In this document: positions 20,481 through 31,064 of the stretch, piece by piece | Numbering within the stretch: position 1 is the first letter of the stretch | How the letters are laid out: each line of letters begins with the position of its first letter | NCBI GenBank assembly: GCA_022414725.1 | Contig: CM039462.1 | Coordinates: forward strand, 39,567,168-39,631,167 | Length of the DNA: 64,000 nt | Source of the DNA: Microglena sp. YARC | Lineage: Eukaryota > Chlorophyta > Chlorophyceae > Chlamydomonadales > Chlamydomonadaceae | Direction of reading: 5' to 3' | The notes under the pieces: model-generated | Database searches by the model: none | Told to the model about the DNA's origin: nothing | The model's input: only the letters and a program-made list of their open reading frames with translations | Program-made: the position numbers and the translations under genes

Positions 20481-21700
20481 ATCGCCAAGCTCCGCCCCCA
20501 TACCGGACCTCGCATATAGCACTGACAGCTGTTGGACCTCAGTGTATGAACCTACAAGGTGTGGCAAGTGGTTAAGGTGTCAGTGTAGAGACCTGGGCAT
20601 GTCTATAATCGGTCTGATTTGCTGTATCTCCACCGCCAGGCTTCGCCACCATACCGGACCTCGCACGTAGCACTGAGAGCTGTTGGACCTCAGTGTATGA
20701 ACCTACAAGGTGTGGCAAGTGGTTAAGGTGTCAGTGTAGAGACCTGGGCATGTCTATAATCGGTCTGATTTGCTGTATCTCCACCGCCAGGCTTCGCCAC
20801 CATACCGGACCTCGCACGTAGCACTGAGAGCTGTTGGACCTCAGTGTATGAACCTACAAGGTGTGGCAAGTGGTTAAGGTGTCAGTGTAGAGACCTGGGC
20901 ATGTCTATAATCGGTCTGATTTGCTGTATCTCCACCGCCAGGCTTCGCCCCCATACCGGACCTCGCATGTAGCACTGAGAGCTGTTGGACCTCAGTGTAT
21001 GAACCTACAAGGTGTGGCAAGTGATTAAGGTGTCAGTGTAGAGACCTGGGCTTGTCTATAATCGGTCTGATTTGCTGTATCTCCACGTGTTGTAAAACAG
21101 AAAGTGTCAGTGTAGAGACCTGGGCATGTCTATAATCGGTCTGATTTGGTTAATTGCCATCTCCAGCTGTTGAACTTCAGTGTATGAATCTACAGTTGTG
21201 TCAAGTGGTTAGTGTGTCAGTGTAGAGACCTGGGCATGTCTATAATCAGTTTGATTTGGTTTATCTCCATCTCCATCTGTTAAACTTCAGTGTATGAACC
21301 AGGGTACTACATTTTGTCAAATTGGTCAGCGCTTAAAGCGCACAAACGTCAAATCGGTCAGCGATTTGTAGTGCAAAAAGCGCATAAACTGCATGCTGCA
21401 CCCACAGGGGGTTGAAAAAACTGCGCAAAAGGCGCAGTGGGGCTCAAAAAGCGTGCGCAAAATCGCGCTGCCGCGCGCGCTTTGTAGTACCCTGGTATGA
21501 ACCTACGAGTTGTGTCAAGTGGTTAGTGTGCCAGTGTGTCAGTGTAGAGACCTGGGCATGTCTATAATCGGTCTGATTTGCTGTATCTCCACCGCCAGGC
21601 TCCGCAACCATACCGGACCTCGCATATAGCACTGACAGCTGTTGAACCTCAGTGTATGAACCTACGAGTTGTGGCAAGTGGTTACCATCGAATGTTAAGG
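20480..21700. repeat. Tandem repeat, unit about 150 bp
   Basis: Near-identical units from 20500 on contain GTTGGACCTCAGTGTATGAA, GGTGTGGCAAGTGGTTAAGG, GACCTGGGCATGTCTATAAT and TGTATCTCCACCGCCAGGCT. The array is split by the MITE at 21300-21494. Degenerate units continue to about 21950. Confidence 0.85.
21300..21494. mobile_element. hAT-like MITE with perfect 8-bp target duplication, 195 bp
   Basis: The terminal inverted repeat CAGGGTACTACA...TGTAGTACCCTG is flanked by GTATGAAC on both sides (21292-21299 and 21495-21502). The uninterrupted site TGTATGAACCTACAAG is present in neighbouring tandem units, which proves the insertion boundaries. The interior is rich in GCGC and AAGCGC and lacks coding capacity. 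Confidence 0.9.
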
Positions 21701-21949
21701 TACTGATACTTTTCATGCAAATCAGAGACATGGTAAATACCCGCTTTTTGAATAATTTACAACAATAATCATATCAGTACAATTACTAATATATCGTGTT
21801 GTAAAACAGAAAGTGTCAGTGTAGAGACCTGTGCACGTCTATAATTGGTCTGAGTTCGACCCCTGTCACACTACCTGGATTCTGTTTGAGGTTTCGGACA
21901 GGGGGGAAGTATTGTATTTTTCAGACGGTTAGACAGTGTATGGACCTAC

Positions 21950-22180
21950 AAGTTGTGGCAAGTGGTTACCACTGATTGTGACGTTATTGACACTCTTCAT
22001 GCAAATTGGAGACATGGTAAATACACATTTATTTACCCGACTTTTGAATACGGGCTGTCTCGGTCCAGCCATGGTCAAATAGATAATCACCACTGCTCTT
22101 CTTTTATTTTAGCTGCCTCATACTTGGAATTACAGGAAGCCCACTGAGGAGGATATGAAGGGACGTGGTTTCATTGTATG
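21950..22180 (+). CDS. Possible terminal exon(s) of an unrecognised gene
   Basis: Two segments look exon-like. At 21957-22014 a frame reads WQVVTTDCDVIDTLHANWRH and ends at a donor-like G|GTAAAT; a degraded copy of this piece with the same GACATGGTAAAT end lies at 21675-21732. After TTTTATTTTAG at 22111 one frame reads TWNYRKPTEEDMKGRGFIV then stop, while the phase-compatible frame reads AASYLELQEAH then stop. I cannot decide between them and recognise no family. The duplicated exon-edge pattern matches that of the ABCC gene, which is the main reason to mention it. Confidence 0.2.
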
Positions 22181-22980
22181 ATCAAGTAATTGTCTTCTAG
22201 TGGTAATACCAAGCCTATTTCAGCCAGTGGGCCCCTTCCTCTTGGGGGCCGCTAGCATAGTAGTTGATCTACTATTGGTTTATAAAAGCTACGAGAACTC
22301 TACCTGCGTTGAACAGAAGGTAATGGCCCTAGGATTCTAGCAGCTGCCCCCTTACATTAGCATTTTCTTTTTAAAAAACAGTCAAATAAAGTAGACCCCC
22401 TAGGCTTCTCAAATGGTAAGCAACACACTAAGGCACCTAATGCCTGATTAAGTAATTTTATTAACGCGAGCGCATTAGAAAATAAAATGACAGCTAAATT
22501 CAATCTACTTAATCAGGTAAGAGTTTATCTTAAAGGTCTTTATCTGTATAGTTATAAAAAATCTGGCTTAAAAAAATATCTTTTTTACTCGCCTTAAGAA
22601 AATTTAAGAATTAATTTAGACACAAAGGGAGTTGCCTTGGGGCTCTTATTTCTATTGAAATGTATTTTTCTTTTTCTTTTACTTCTCTACCAACGTTTTA
22701 ATGTGGGTTCATTTGTTTTAAATATTGTTACCCATTGCCCCCAATTAATGAAAATTAGGTGAGATAAGGATCTATACCCATATTTCAAGGTATTTCACCT
22801 CTAACTACTGGCCAAAGCAAATACGCTCCGCTTCAACTTGGGCTAGACATCTCAAGGGAAAGGGCCATACCTTTATAGGCAAGGCAAAATACCCGTATGG
22901 GCTACATATGTGCGACCCTTTTCTTTTATAATGGCAAAGGCAAGTGACGGCAGTAACTCTTATTGTTCTAAGGTATTTGT
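22180..22980. other. A/T-richer non-repetitive stretch, no gene seen
   Basis: There is no long open frame, no recognised repeat and no tandem structure. It could hold the 3' untranslated region of a gene ending near 22180. Confidence 0.4.
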
Positions 22981-23375
22981 CAAATAAGTAAGTCAAATAA
23001 GTAAGTCAAATAAGTAAGTCTAATAAGTAAGTCTAATAAGTAAGTCTAATAAGTAAGTCTAATAAGTAAGTCTAATAAGTAAGTCTAATAAGTAAGTCTA
23101 ATAAGTAAGTCTAATAAGTAAGTCTAATAAGTAAGTCTAATAAGTAAGTCAAATAAGTAAGTCTAATAAGTAAGTCTAATAAGTAAGTCTAATAAGTAAG
23201 TCTAATAAGTAAGTCTAATAAGTAAGTCTAATAAGTAAGTCTAATAAGTAAGTCTAATAAGTAAGTCTAATAAGTAAGTCTAATAAGTAAGTCTAATAAG
23301 TAAGTCTAATAAGTAAGTCTAATAAGTAAGTCTAATAAGTAAGTCTAATAAAGTAAGTTCTAATAAAGTTAAATT
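22977..23375. repeat. 13-bp minisatellite (AATAAGTAAGTCT)n
   Basis: About 29 head-to-tail copies, almost all identical, with a few CAAATAAGTAAGT variants at the left and indels at the right edge. Every unit contains GTAAGT, a perfect splice-donor consensus core on the plus strand. Confidence 0.95.
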
Positions 23376-23674
23376 TCTATAATTATAAGAAATATGGCAG
23401 CAACCTAATGTATATATTTATATAAGATCTCCCAAGGAATGAGTCATCAATGAGCCATCAATGAGCCCTCAATTACCCGCTTTTGGACATCCATAAGTCC
23501 ACACCGCAGTCTTACCTGCTTTAAGACATCCATAAGTCCATATCCTGGGTAACGGCCCCTGTATCTGTCTCTTTTATGGGCGAAATTTACGACAATCATC
23601 ATCATACCAACTGATTGAAATTCCTATTATATTGTGTTGTAAAACAAAAAGTGTCAGTGTAGAGTCCTGGGCAT

Positions 23675-23865
23675 GTCTATTGGTAGACCAGATCGCTTGA
23701 GGATGAAGAGTCGGGGGTTCGACTCCCACTTCGGTCGCTCTTGGTGTTGCAGGTCGTTGTCAATCGCGATGGTAGCTTGTCCAGTTGAGGTAGGAGACAA
23801 CTCCCCACCCGCGTACGACGGGCTCCCTTATCACCACGCCCCACCAGGCGTTATCATTACCTTTT
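23675..23865 (+). mobile_element. tRNA-derived SINE (first family), plus copy
   Basis: GGTAGACCAGATCGCTTGAG, box B-like GGGTTCGACTCCC, body GTCGTTGTCAATCGCGATGG, and tail ACCACGCCCCACCAGGCGTT. It is embedded in remnants of the 150-bp repeat, whose GTCCTGGGCATGTCTAT flanks it on both sides. Confidence 0.65.
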
Positions 23866-24029
23866 TAGTCCTGGGCATGTCTATAATCGGTCCCTGAGTT
23901 CAGCCCCTGGCACACTCCCTGTATTCTGTGGCTATCGCACGGGGGAATTATCATATTCTGCAGACGGTTAGACGCCCAATTGCCGGTGTAAAAAACTAGT
24001 AACAATTATGTATGAAGTTACTCAACGGA

Positions 24030-24540
24030 AAGGGTAAACCCACCATTAAAAACAAACAAAATCATGACTGGTGGCTTCATAGCTTCACAACCATTAAAAA
24101 CAAACAAAATCATGACTGGTGGCTTCATAGCTTCACAACCATTAAAAACAAACAAAATCATGACTGGTGGCTTCATAGCTTCACAACCATTAAAAACAAA
24201 CAAAATCATCACTGGTGGCATCATAGCTTCACAAAGCCCACTGCAACTTATCCCCCCCCCCAAACTGATGGCCTCGGAGCTTCATAACTTGACGATTATT
24301 TTGTTAAAGAAATCAATGAAGGCTTCAGAGCTTTTAAAAAAACTGATGGCTTCAGATCTTAATAGATTCACAACCATTAAAAAGAAACAAAACCATCAAT
24401 GATGGATTCAGAGCTTCATAGCTTCACAACCATTAAAAACAAACAAAATCATCACCGATGGCTTCATAGCTTCATAGCTTCACTACCATTAAAAACAAAC
24501 AAAATCATCTCTGATGGCTTCATAGCTTCACAAAGCCCAC
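24030..24540. repeat. Tandem repeat, unit about 48 bp
   Basis: CATTAAAAACAAACAAAATC with ATGACTGGTGGCTTCATAGC and TTCACAAC is repeated four times at 24045-24235. Looser copies follow to 24540. The repetitive frame KNKQNHDWWLHSFTTI is a by-product. Confidence 0.85.
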
Positions 24541-24549
24541 TGCAACTTA

Positions 24550-25180
24550 TCCATACTCAGCACCTTCATCCAAGTAGATCCAAAAGCAACTTCTTTATAA
24601 CTCCTTCATTTTCGTTCAATCACATTACTCGTCTCCCTCTTTCCATACCTGAGACCTGCAGGCAAGCAGATGAGGACATGAGTCAATACATAGCAACACT
24701 TAGGTGTTGCTTGCATCCTTGGGAACCCCTGAACCAACCAAAAGACCGTCCTCCCATGCACAAAATTGCCATGCACCATGCCCCCAGCTCCAATGCACCA
24801 AATTGTCCCCACAGCTGCCACTCCCACTCCTTCCCACCCTTATGATGCCCACCTTGATTTGCACTGGTCGCATGGAGCTCATCTGGTGCATCCCCAAAGC
24901 TGCCACCCCATCCTGCCAATCATCAAATGGAGCACCGCCTATCCCTCCAGCTCCTGGAGTGGCCCTCACCACGCCAGGAGCGATGACGTCCAGCTGGCAG
25001 GCCTTCATCATAGCAGGGAATTCTGATGTTAGTCGACACTCATGCAGTAGCTATAGCGTATAGGCTTTAGGGGCCAGCCCGGTCATATAAAATATTCATA
25101 CAACCGGATGTATGCAATATTTCTAGGGACCGGCATATCATTCCCAAAGATATCTTCCCTTTCTGCATGAAGATATTCTC
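24550..25180. other. Region of moderate complexity, no confident gene
   Basis: Several overlapping open frames of 70-120 codons occur on both strands (for example 24704-25063 plus and 24700-25011 minus). None shows a family motif, and I see no clear reason to prefer one strand. Confidence 0.3.
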
Positions 25181-25199
25181 AGGGGTTAAAGAGTAATTG

Positions 25200-25795
25200 C
25201 CTTCTGAAACTTAACTCTTCCCAAATTATGTGGGCTAATAGCTTCTGGTCTGAAACTTAGTGGGCTCCTAGCTTCTGGTCTGATACTATGTTGGCTACTA
25301 GCTTCTGGTCTGATACTATGTTGGCTACTAGCTTCTGGTCTGATATTTTGAGCACTGAGCCACCACTGGAATACATACGATCACTTCTTGGACGAGCGCT
25401 ATACAATACTCAAGTACCTGTTGATAAATATATTCATCCATCTGAACTCTTATGAAGACATCCACCACAGTGGGAGTAATTGCCTCGGAAACTTATATAT
25501 TTTTTGTTCTGGGGGCTGCTGGTCTGTATTGTTGATCACTGAGCTTCTACTGGAATGCATGCAAACATGTCTGGCAGGAGCTCTACTTAGTAGTCCAGTA
25601 CCTGCTCAGAAATATCTTCATCCATCTGATCTTGATCTGATCCATGAAGATATCCACTGTAGCGAGAGTAGCTGCATTTAAAACTGATATCTTCCTTTCT
25701 GAATTGGGCTATTGTTCTGGTATCTTGAGCACTGAGCCACCACTGGACTAAGAACAAACATCTTGGACAGGAGAGCTAAGCTGTACATGAGTACC
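25200..25795 (-). repeat. Degenerate copies of an exon end with its donor (minus strand)
   Basis: On the minus strand GATGAATATATTTATCAACAGGTACTTGAG (at about 25425), GATGAAGATATTTCTGAGCAGGTACTGG (at about 25610) and the best copy ending at 25795 share the same exon-end-plus-donor layout. A further short repeat, TTGGCTACTAGCTTCTGGTC, lies at 25235-25345. Confidence 0.5.
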
Positions 25796-25911
25796 TGATC
25801 AGAAATATCTTCATCCATCTGGTCCATGACGATATCTCGAACGTTTTTCTCTGTCCAGTTCCTTAAGCTACGCTTGCTGAAGACTTCTCTGTCCCTGTCG
25901 TCTCCAGGCAT
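25795..25911 (-). CDS. Candidate exon of an unrecognised minus-strand gene
   Basis: A 39-codon segment starts at an ATG (25911-25909), reads MPGDDRDREVFSKR... and ends ...QMDEDISDQ directly before GTACTC, a fair splice donor. The open frame also extends upstream to at least 25935, so the start is uncertain. Composition is charged and non-repetitive, and the downstream intron contains two degraded copies of its end plus donor, the pattern seen at real exons in this window. No family is recognised. It would be transcribed divergently from the ABCC gene. Confidence 0.35.
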
Positions 25912-25939
25912 CCAGACTTGGTGACAGCGAAGCACCGAG

Positions 25940-27740
25940 CTGGGAGGGTCGTAGCTACTTGAGGTGTAGAACTAGGTCTTGGCTGTGTTGCCCCCGCGGG
26001 CTCGGTCTCAATCAAATATCGATACAATTTGAGCAGAGTGGCAGAGTGACAGACGGTAGAGGTGGTGAACAGTTACCCGCAGTGGGAAACGTATATTGCT
26101 GTGGAGTGAGCGAAACGGGTGTCGACCTGTTTCGGATGGTACAGCCTCGCAGCGTCTTCGAAAATTCAGTAGACGGAAGTGGGAAAGCGCAAAAGCGGGC
26201 AGAAATAATTGGATGCCAAGGCAATTTGTCTCATCTGTAGCGCAGTTTTCCAAAACAGGATTGTAGGAAGGGTCAACACGATTGCTACACCCCCAATGTA
26301 ACCTCAAACCCTGATCCACGCAACAAGATGAGCATTTTACAGTACTAGAGTAGGGCCCGTCCAACCAAGAAGTTTTAAGAACCCTCCCCCCCCACACACA
26401 CACCACCACCACCACCACCACCACACACACACACACACACCTGTAAAAATAAAATGCACAGGAAGGCAGTAGCCTTGTTTATAGCTACAGGCTCCTTCGT
26501 CGCCACCCGAGTGATTGATTGAGTGATGTTAACATATTACATTGTCATGGGTTGTCCCAGAATAGGGTACAAGGAAGGTGCCTAGAAGCTGTCAAGCTTT
26601 AGCCCCCCCCCCCCCCCCCCCCCCCCCGATAAACATAATAAGTAAGAAAGTCAAGCTTGTGCACACTACAAACATATACCGGTATATTGATTGTGTTACT
26701 TGCTTGTTACGCAACATTGAGGTCATGCATAATGCTTGAGTCAATCAAATAAACGTGTCAATGACTCATTGTGTGTGTGTGACAATAAATGTGAACTAAT
26801 ATTGTAGTAGTTAAGGATTGTAGTAGTGTATCTCCAAAGTAGCCGCCCACAAGCTCTGCACCAAACTTCACACCCATGCCACTGTCTCCTTCCAGTCTAT
26901 TGTCGCGTGCAGAAGATATACACAGGCCTATAACCCTCCCCCAGAGGAATGATTCGATATCGGTCAGTGGAAACACAACTTGCTAACCTGGCATCTACGT
27001 GGGTTCACGGAGTCTTCTGGGAGGCGAAACATCTGTGGAAACACTGGGAAACACGCCCATATTTAGTTTAAGAATATGAGAACCCCAATTTTCGAGATTA
27101 CGGTCAGGGTACAGACGCTACGCTGTCGCCTGCGAATGAAGACGCTGTCGCTTACGAACGATATCCTGATACCGGTATCTCCCAATCCCCTACGTTTTGC
27201 CAATGCTTTTTCACGAGCGATACTGAGCGATAGCAAGAGAAGCTTGCCGTTGTTCGGACATAACTCGTTTCGTTTTGGGTGGAATCACTTCAATGTCATC
27301 CGAAATGTCGCCATCTTCTTCGATCGTTTCGGCTTTTGTCCATCTATGCGTCCGACCAACCGACCGACCGCGGTCGCGACCGACCGAAAAATCGAAGCCT
27401 GACACGTCAGCCAACTGTCAAATAACTCATAACTAACTAGCTTCGGTCAGCTCCATTTCCGTTGCCACCTGTCGTTCCGTTGGCAACACACTCCGCCAAT
27501 CTTCCGCGTCGCTTGCGACGCTTCACAGGAATTGTCCACATGTGCTTTTACACTAAGATATATAAAAAACATGTACACAAATTTATATACGATGGACTTC
27601 TCTGATTGGCCGTGACTCCCACCCTCGCCCTCGTCGGAAACCAGGTCACAGTAATAAAGTGTTCGTTTGGCCATCCTGACCAAACAGTCGCAAGCTGAAT
27701 TGATTTGATTACAAATCGAGATGTCGGAAAGCCACTGCGA
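25940..27740. other. Intergenic stretch with microsatellites, no confident gene
   Basis: It holds a CCA/CA microsatellite (26385-26440), a C run of about 26 (26604-26629) and non-repetitive sequence. A minus-strand frame at 27414-27211 reads TIEEDGDISDDIEVIPPK and looks protein-like but has no recognised domain and ends in a stop, so it may be a C-terminal exon of a minus gene or chance. Repeat G occupies 27355-27540. Confidence 0.35.
27355..27540 (+). repeat. Dispersed repeat G, second copy
   Basis: AGCCTGACACGTCAGCCAAC, GCTTCGGTCAGCTCCATTTC and GCGTCGCTTGCGACGC match 15480-15640 in the same orientation. Confidence 0.6.
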
Positions 27741-27748
27741 TCAGAAAT

Positions 27749-27756
27749 TATAAAAG
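27749..27756 (+). promoter_or_regulatory. Candidate TATA box of the ABCC gene
   Basis: TATAAAAG about 400 bases before the ABCC start codon, in the non-repetitive stretch 27700-28150. If used, the transcript would start near 27780 with a 5' leader of about 370 bases. This rests on the motif and position only. Confidence 0.3.
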
Positions 27757-28150
27757 CAGTGCTGCTCCGATGTGACATTCAGAAGCTAGTTTTATGCCCC
27801 GCTCGAGTCTCGAATCGGGGCTAGTGACCTGTCGGCTATGCTGGCGAGTGACCTGTTATGCCTTGTGGACAGGCTGTAGTGTGGTAACTTGGCAGGTGCC
27901 TGATCGCGTTTCAGCTCGGTTTCAGCGAGGGCCCTCGCCCTCGTCCTACCTGGTGCCAATTCGTGATCTTCACGCTCTCTATTGCAATTCGAGCTCTTAC
28001 CGCCACAGATACCCATTGTTTTATTTTCCTTCAATTCCGGTCTCGTCTTCTGTGGTTCTGCTCTTCTCTGCTCTTTTCTGTTATTTTCTGCCAAGAATCT
28101 TCATGCGCATCTAAAATCGGAATTGAATCATTACACCCGATATAATTGCG

Positions 28151-28274
28151 ATGTCACTACTGCTAGATGCGTCGCACCGTCTCATCGATGGCTTCTGCAG
28201 GCCAGATGAAACCGGGTACCCCTTCATCAATATGTTCGGTCCCTACACGCCATGCTTTGTCAACACTGGGCTTG
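28151..28274 (+). CDS. ABCC transporter exon 1 (start codon, N-terminus)
   Basis: The ATG at 28151 opens a frame reading MSLLLDASHRLIDGFCRP and then MFGPYTPCFVNTGL before a GTGAGA donor at 28275. The pattern F/YC.P...FGPYTPC near the extreme N-terminus is the start of plant ABCC1/2-type proteins (their WYCKP...FGAYTPC), the lumenal segment before the first TMD0 helix. At 41 codons it is too short to stand out as an open frame and is recognised only by this similarity. It ends in phase 1. A candidate TATA box lies about 400 bases upstream. This start is chosen because it matches the family N-terminus and no upstream in-frame exon is seen. Confidence 0.75.
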
Positions 28275-28504
28275 GTGAGAGACGAGTTGACATCTTTCAC
28301 CTGTAAATACTTTACCCATGTATGGCTAGATGTCCTGCGTACATGGACAATTTCATCCTGTATCCATGGACTGTGTTAGACCTTAGCTGTGTGAGACCTG
28401 CTAGACCTGGGCAAGTCTATTAACTGTCTTATCTGCTTCGTAAGATCCCTGGTTCCCGTGGGTATTGCTCGGGGGGACTTGGAATTGGTTGACGGTGAGC
28501 AGCA

Positions 28505-28555
28505 ATGAGTAGGGTTTAGGATTTAGGGTTTAGGATTTAGGGTTTAGGGTTTGAA
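28505..28555. repeat. Interstitial telomere-like repeat (TTTAGGG/TTTAGGA)
   Basis: GGGTTTAGGATTTAGGGTTT and similar heptamers, about six copies. The reverse form AAACCCT appears in the introns at 42140-42215 and 63550-63965. TTTAGGG is the usual green-plant and many-algae telomere unit. Confidence 0.7.
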
Positions 28556-29230
28556 GTTTTACATCCATGGACTGTTTGAGGTCTTGCATCAATGGGTCAT
28601 GCATCCATGAACAGAAAGATGTTTGTCTCCAGGATTGCAGGAATCCATGCACAGTTGGCAAGACTTTGTTTGTGTATCCATAGACCTTGCACCCATGGAT
28701 TGTTTGATGCTGTGTAACCATGCAGCATTAATCCATGAACTGTTTGATGTTGTGTATCCATAGACTGTTTGATGCGGTGTTACCATGCAGCATTAATCCA
28801 TGGATTTGTTTATATCGTGCATCCATGGACTGTTTGGTGTCTTGCAGCAATGGGCCATGCATCCATGGACGGAAAGATGCTTGTCTCTATGGACGCAGAT
28901 TCCATGCACTGTTTTATGTTGTGTATCCACCACCACCTTGCATACATGGACTGTGTGATGGCTTGCATTCATGAATAATTTGATGTTTTACATACATGGA
29001 CTGTTTGATGTCTTGCAGAACAGGCCATGCATCCATGCATGGAAAGATGATTGAATCCATGGCTTCAGGATCCATGCACACTTTTGTTTTGCTTACCCAT
29101 GGACTTTGCGATGTCTTGTGCACCAATGGAATGCTTGAAGTCTTGCAGCAATGGGTCATGCATCCATGGACGGAAAGATGATTGTCTCCATGGATGGAAG
29201 GATGTTGCAATCCATGGATGCAGGATCCAT
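28555..29230. repeat. Tandem repeat in ABCC intron 1 (ATCCATGGACTGTTTGATG)
   Basis: About a dozen copies of CATCCATGGACTGTTTGATG and CTTGCAGCAATGGGTCATGC, with AGATGCTTGTCTCCATGGA. Many units contain TCTTGCAG, an acceptor-like sequence. Confidence 0.8.
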
Positions 29231-29324
29231 ATCAACAGTACACATTTTGTTTTGTCCAGCTCTATTTTCTGTAATACACTACTATTTTCTGTAATGCACA
29301 CCCATGTATATGGAGATGATAATT

Positions 29325-29871
29325 TGATTGTGCTGTCCACGCAGGTGTGTTCCACACCCTGGCCATCAGGATATGAAACAAACCAACAAACATAACCACC
29401 ACCACACCACCACTTCACTACCATGTAGCAATCCAAATCAACTTTTCCCTGGAACAGCATACACCCACCCAATATAAGCATCCACCGAGGTGTAATGATT
29501 CGAGGTATTTTCCACACCCTAAACGTAGGTGTGTTCACACCCATGGCCATCAGGGTATCGAAACAAAACAACAACATAACCACCACACCACACCACCACC
29601 ACCACCACCAGTAACTATCAAAAATCAACTGTTCCTGTAATACACATGTAGTGTTTCCACACTCCTGGCATCTTGGATATCCATCACCTCCACGAATGCT
29701 GGCGCACATGTAACTATCCAAATCAACTTTCCCCTGAATAATACAACACGCAGGTGTTTTCTACATCCCTGGCATCTTGGATATTGCCATGCAGCCCCTC
29801 AGACACGAATGCTGGCGCGAGCTACATGTAGCAATCCCCCAAATCAACTTTACCTGTAATTACACACGCAG
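29325..29871. repeat. Degenerate acceptor-side copies before ABCC exon 2
   Basis: Five copies of a unit with an acceptor-like (A/C)CGCAG, GTGTTTTCCACACCCTGG and CATCTTGGATAT, spaced 100-200 bp, separated by CCACCACCAC microsatellite and AATCCAAATCAACTTTNCC. They precede the candidate exon 2 acceptor at 29871. Confidence 0.6.
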
Positions 29872-30085
29872 GGTGTCCCTCCCCCGCCCGGTTCCCACCC
29901 CTGCCATACTTGGCCAACGATTCGCATGCCCCTCCAAGCCTACTGCTGGAAGCCCTGGTCCTTCCAAGTACCGTCCCACCCGAGCAGCTTCCTGCCATGC
30001 GGCTGCTGTGTGCCCGCTGCCTGTGTGTCCTCCTCTCCCTCTCTTCGAGTTGCCGAATGCGCAAGTTGCCGGAGAAGCTCGTGGG
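29872..30085 (+). CDS. ABCC transporter exon 2 (TMD0 part), probable
   Basis: After ACACACGCAG at 29871 the frame set by exon 1 (phase 1) stays open to a donor at 30086 (GGTGAACC). It reads through PYLANDSHAPPSLLLEALVL and AMRLLCARCLCVLLSLSSSC to RMRKLPEKLVG. One hydrophobic helix (LLCARCLCVLLSL) is followed by basic residues, as expected for a TMD0 loop. Similarity to the family is weak, so the call rests on open phase, splice sites, position, and the array of degraded copies of the same exon start just upstream. One or more further small TMD0 exons may exist on either side. Confidence 0.45.
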
Positions 30086-30089
30086 GTGA

Positions 30090-31060
30090 ACCAACCACCC
30101 CCCCCCCCGCTCCGTATTGAGTATCTGGGTGAGACGTCCACTTGGCACATTTTGATTGGGATGTCATTGGCATTTTTGTTAATTGGATTTTTTGATTGGA
30201 TTGGATTGGATTGGATTGGACACTATTCCACCGTATTACAATGTTTTTTCACATCAAACTATAGAGGTCAGCTGTGTGAAGACCCCACCTCTGCAGATTT
30301 GTGGTCCTAACATAAAATACACCCTGATATTGAGACAACAAGATGAAATTGAAACACTTGTTGATTTGAATTGAACTACAACAATATACCACGTCCAATA
30401 ACAACACAAAAAACAATAAAAAGACAGAACGCAGTCAAACATGGGAGAAAAAAACAAAAAAAAAAAAAAACAAAGCAAAACAAAAAAAAAAAAAAAATAG
30501 TGGGGGTGCCAAGCCCCAACCACCAGCTCCAGTCTGAAGTATATGGGTGAGAGTCACATAACCAAATGGCACAACTATAAGCCCCATTTGATACATGGAT
30601 TTTGAATGGATTTTGTTAGAGTTGGATTTTTTATGACTAAATGATTTGAATGGATTGATGCAAACATAAGAATAATTTTTCAGCACACTATGGATAGCTC
30701 AGCTGTGTGCAATATTGAATGTTTGTCCAACCAATTCACGCAGATCCTTCACCTGAACACTAACAATAACCTAACCAAAACATTGGATACCAAACTCCTG
30801 TTTGTGTCCATCCAATCACAAGATCTCACTGCAATGCCTAACCTTAAGACTCCTGATATAACATTCACTCACCGAACACAAAATCACTCTCCCGGCATGC
30901 ATACACTTTTGGACCTCCTGTTTTGACCAAAAATTAACCGCAGATCTCACTCTACAACTGGACAATAATGCTCAACATTGGACCCTCCTTACGCACTGAC
31001 ACAATTGCTCTAACACGAATCACAACGGCACGTTACGTCGAAATGTAACGAGCGGGCAGC
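30090..31060. other. ABCC intron 2, low-complexity and A/T-rich, no exon seen
   Basis: ATTGG runs occur at 30180-30225, poly-A/T-rich tracts at 30440-30500, and ATTTGAATGGATTGG copies at 30600-30665. Two related segments, GTCAGCTGTGTGAAGACC (30267) and GCTCAGCTGTGTGCAATA (30697), may be remnants of a junction repeat. Confidence 0.4.
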
Positions 31061-31064
31061 ACAC

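Noticed and set aside
22977..23375. CRISPR-like array
   Set aside because: 13-bp units are directly contiguous with no unique spacers; the genome is eukaryotic.
24012..24402. Repetitive protein KNKQNHDWWLHSFTTI
   Set aside because: Frame produced by a 48-bp tandem repeat; equally open on the other strand.
27794..28114. Plus- and minus-strand open frames of about 100 codons just upstream of the transporter start
   Set aside because: No domain, no supporting splice pattern; more likely the promoter and 5' leader.
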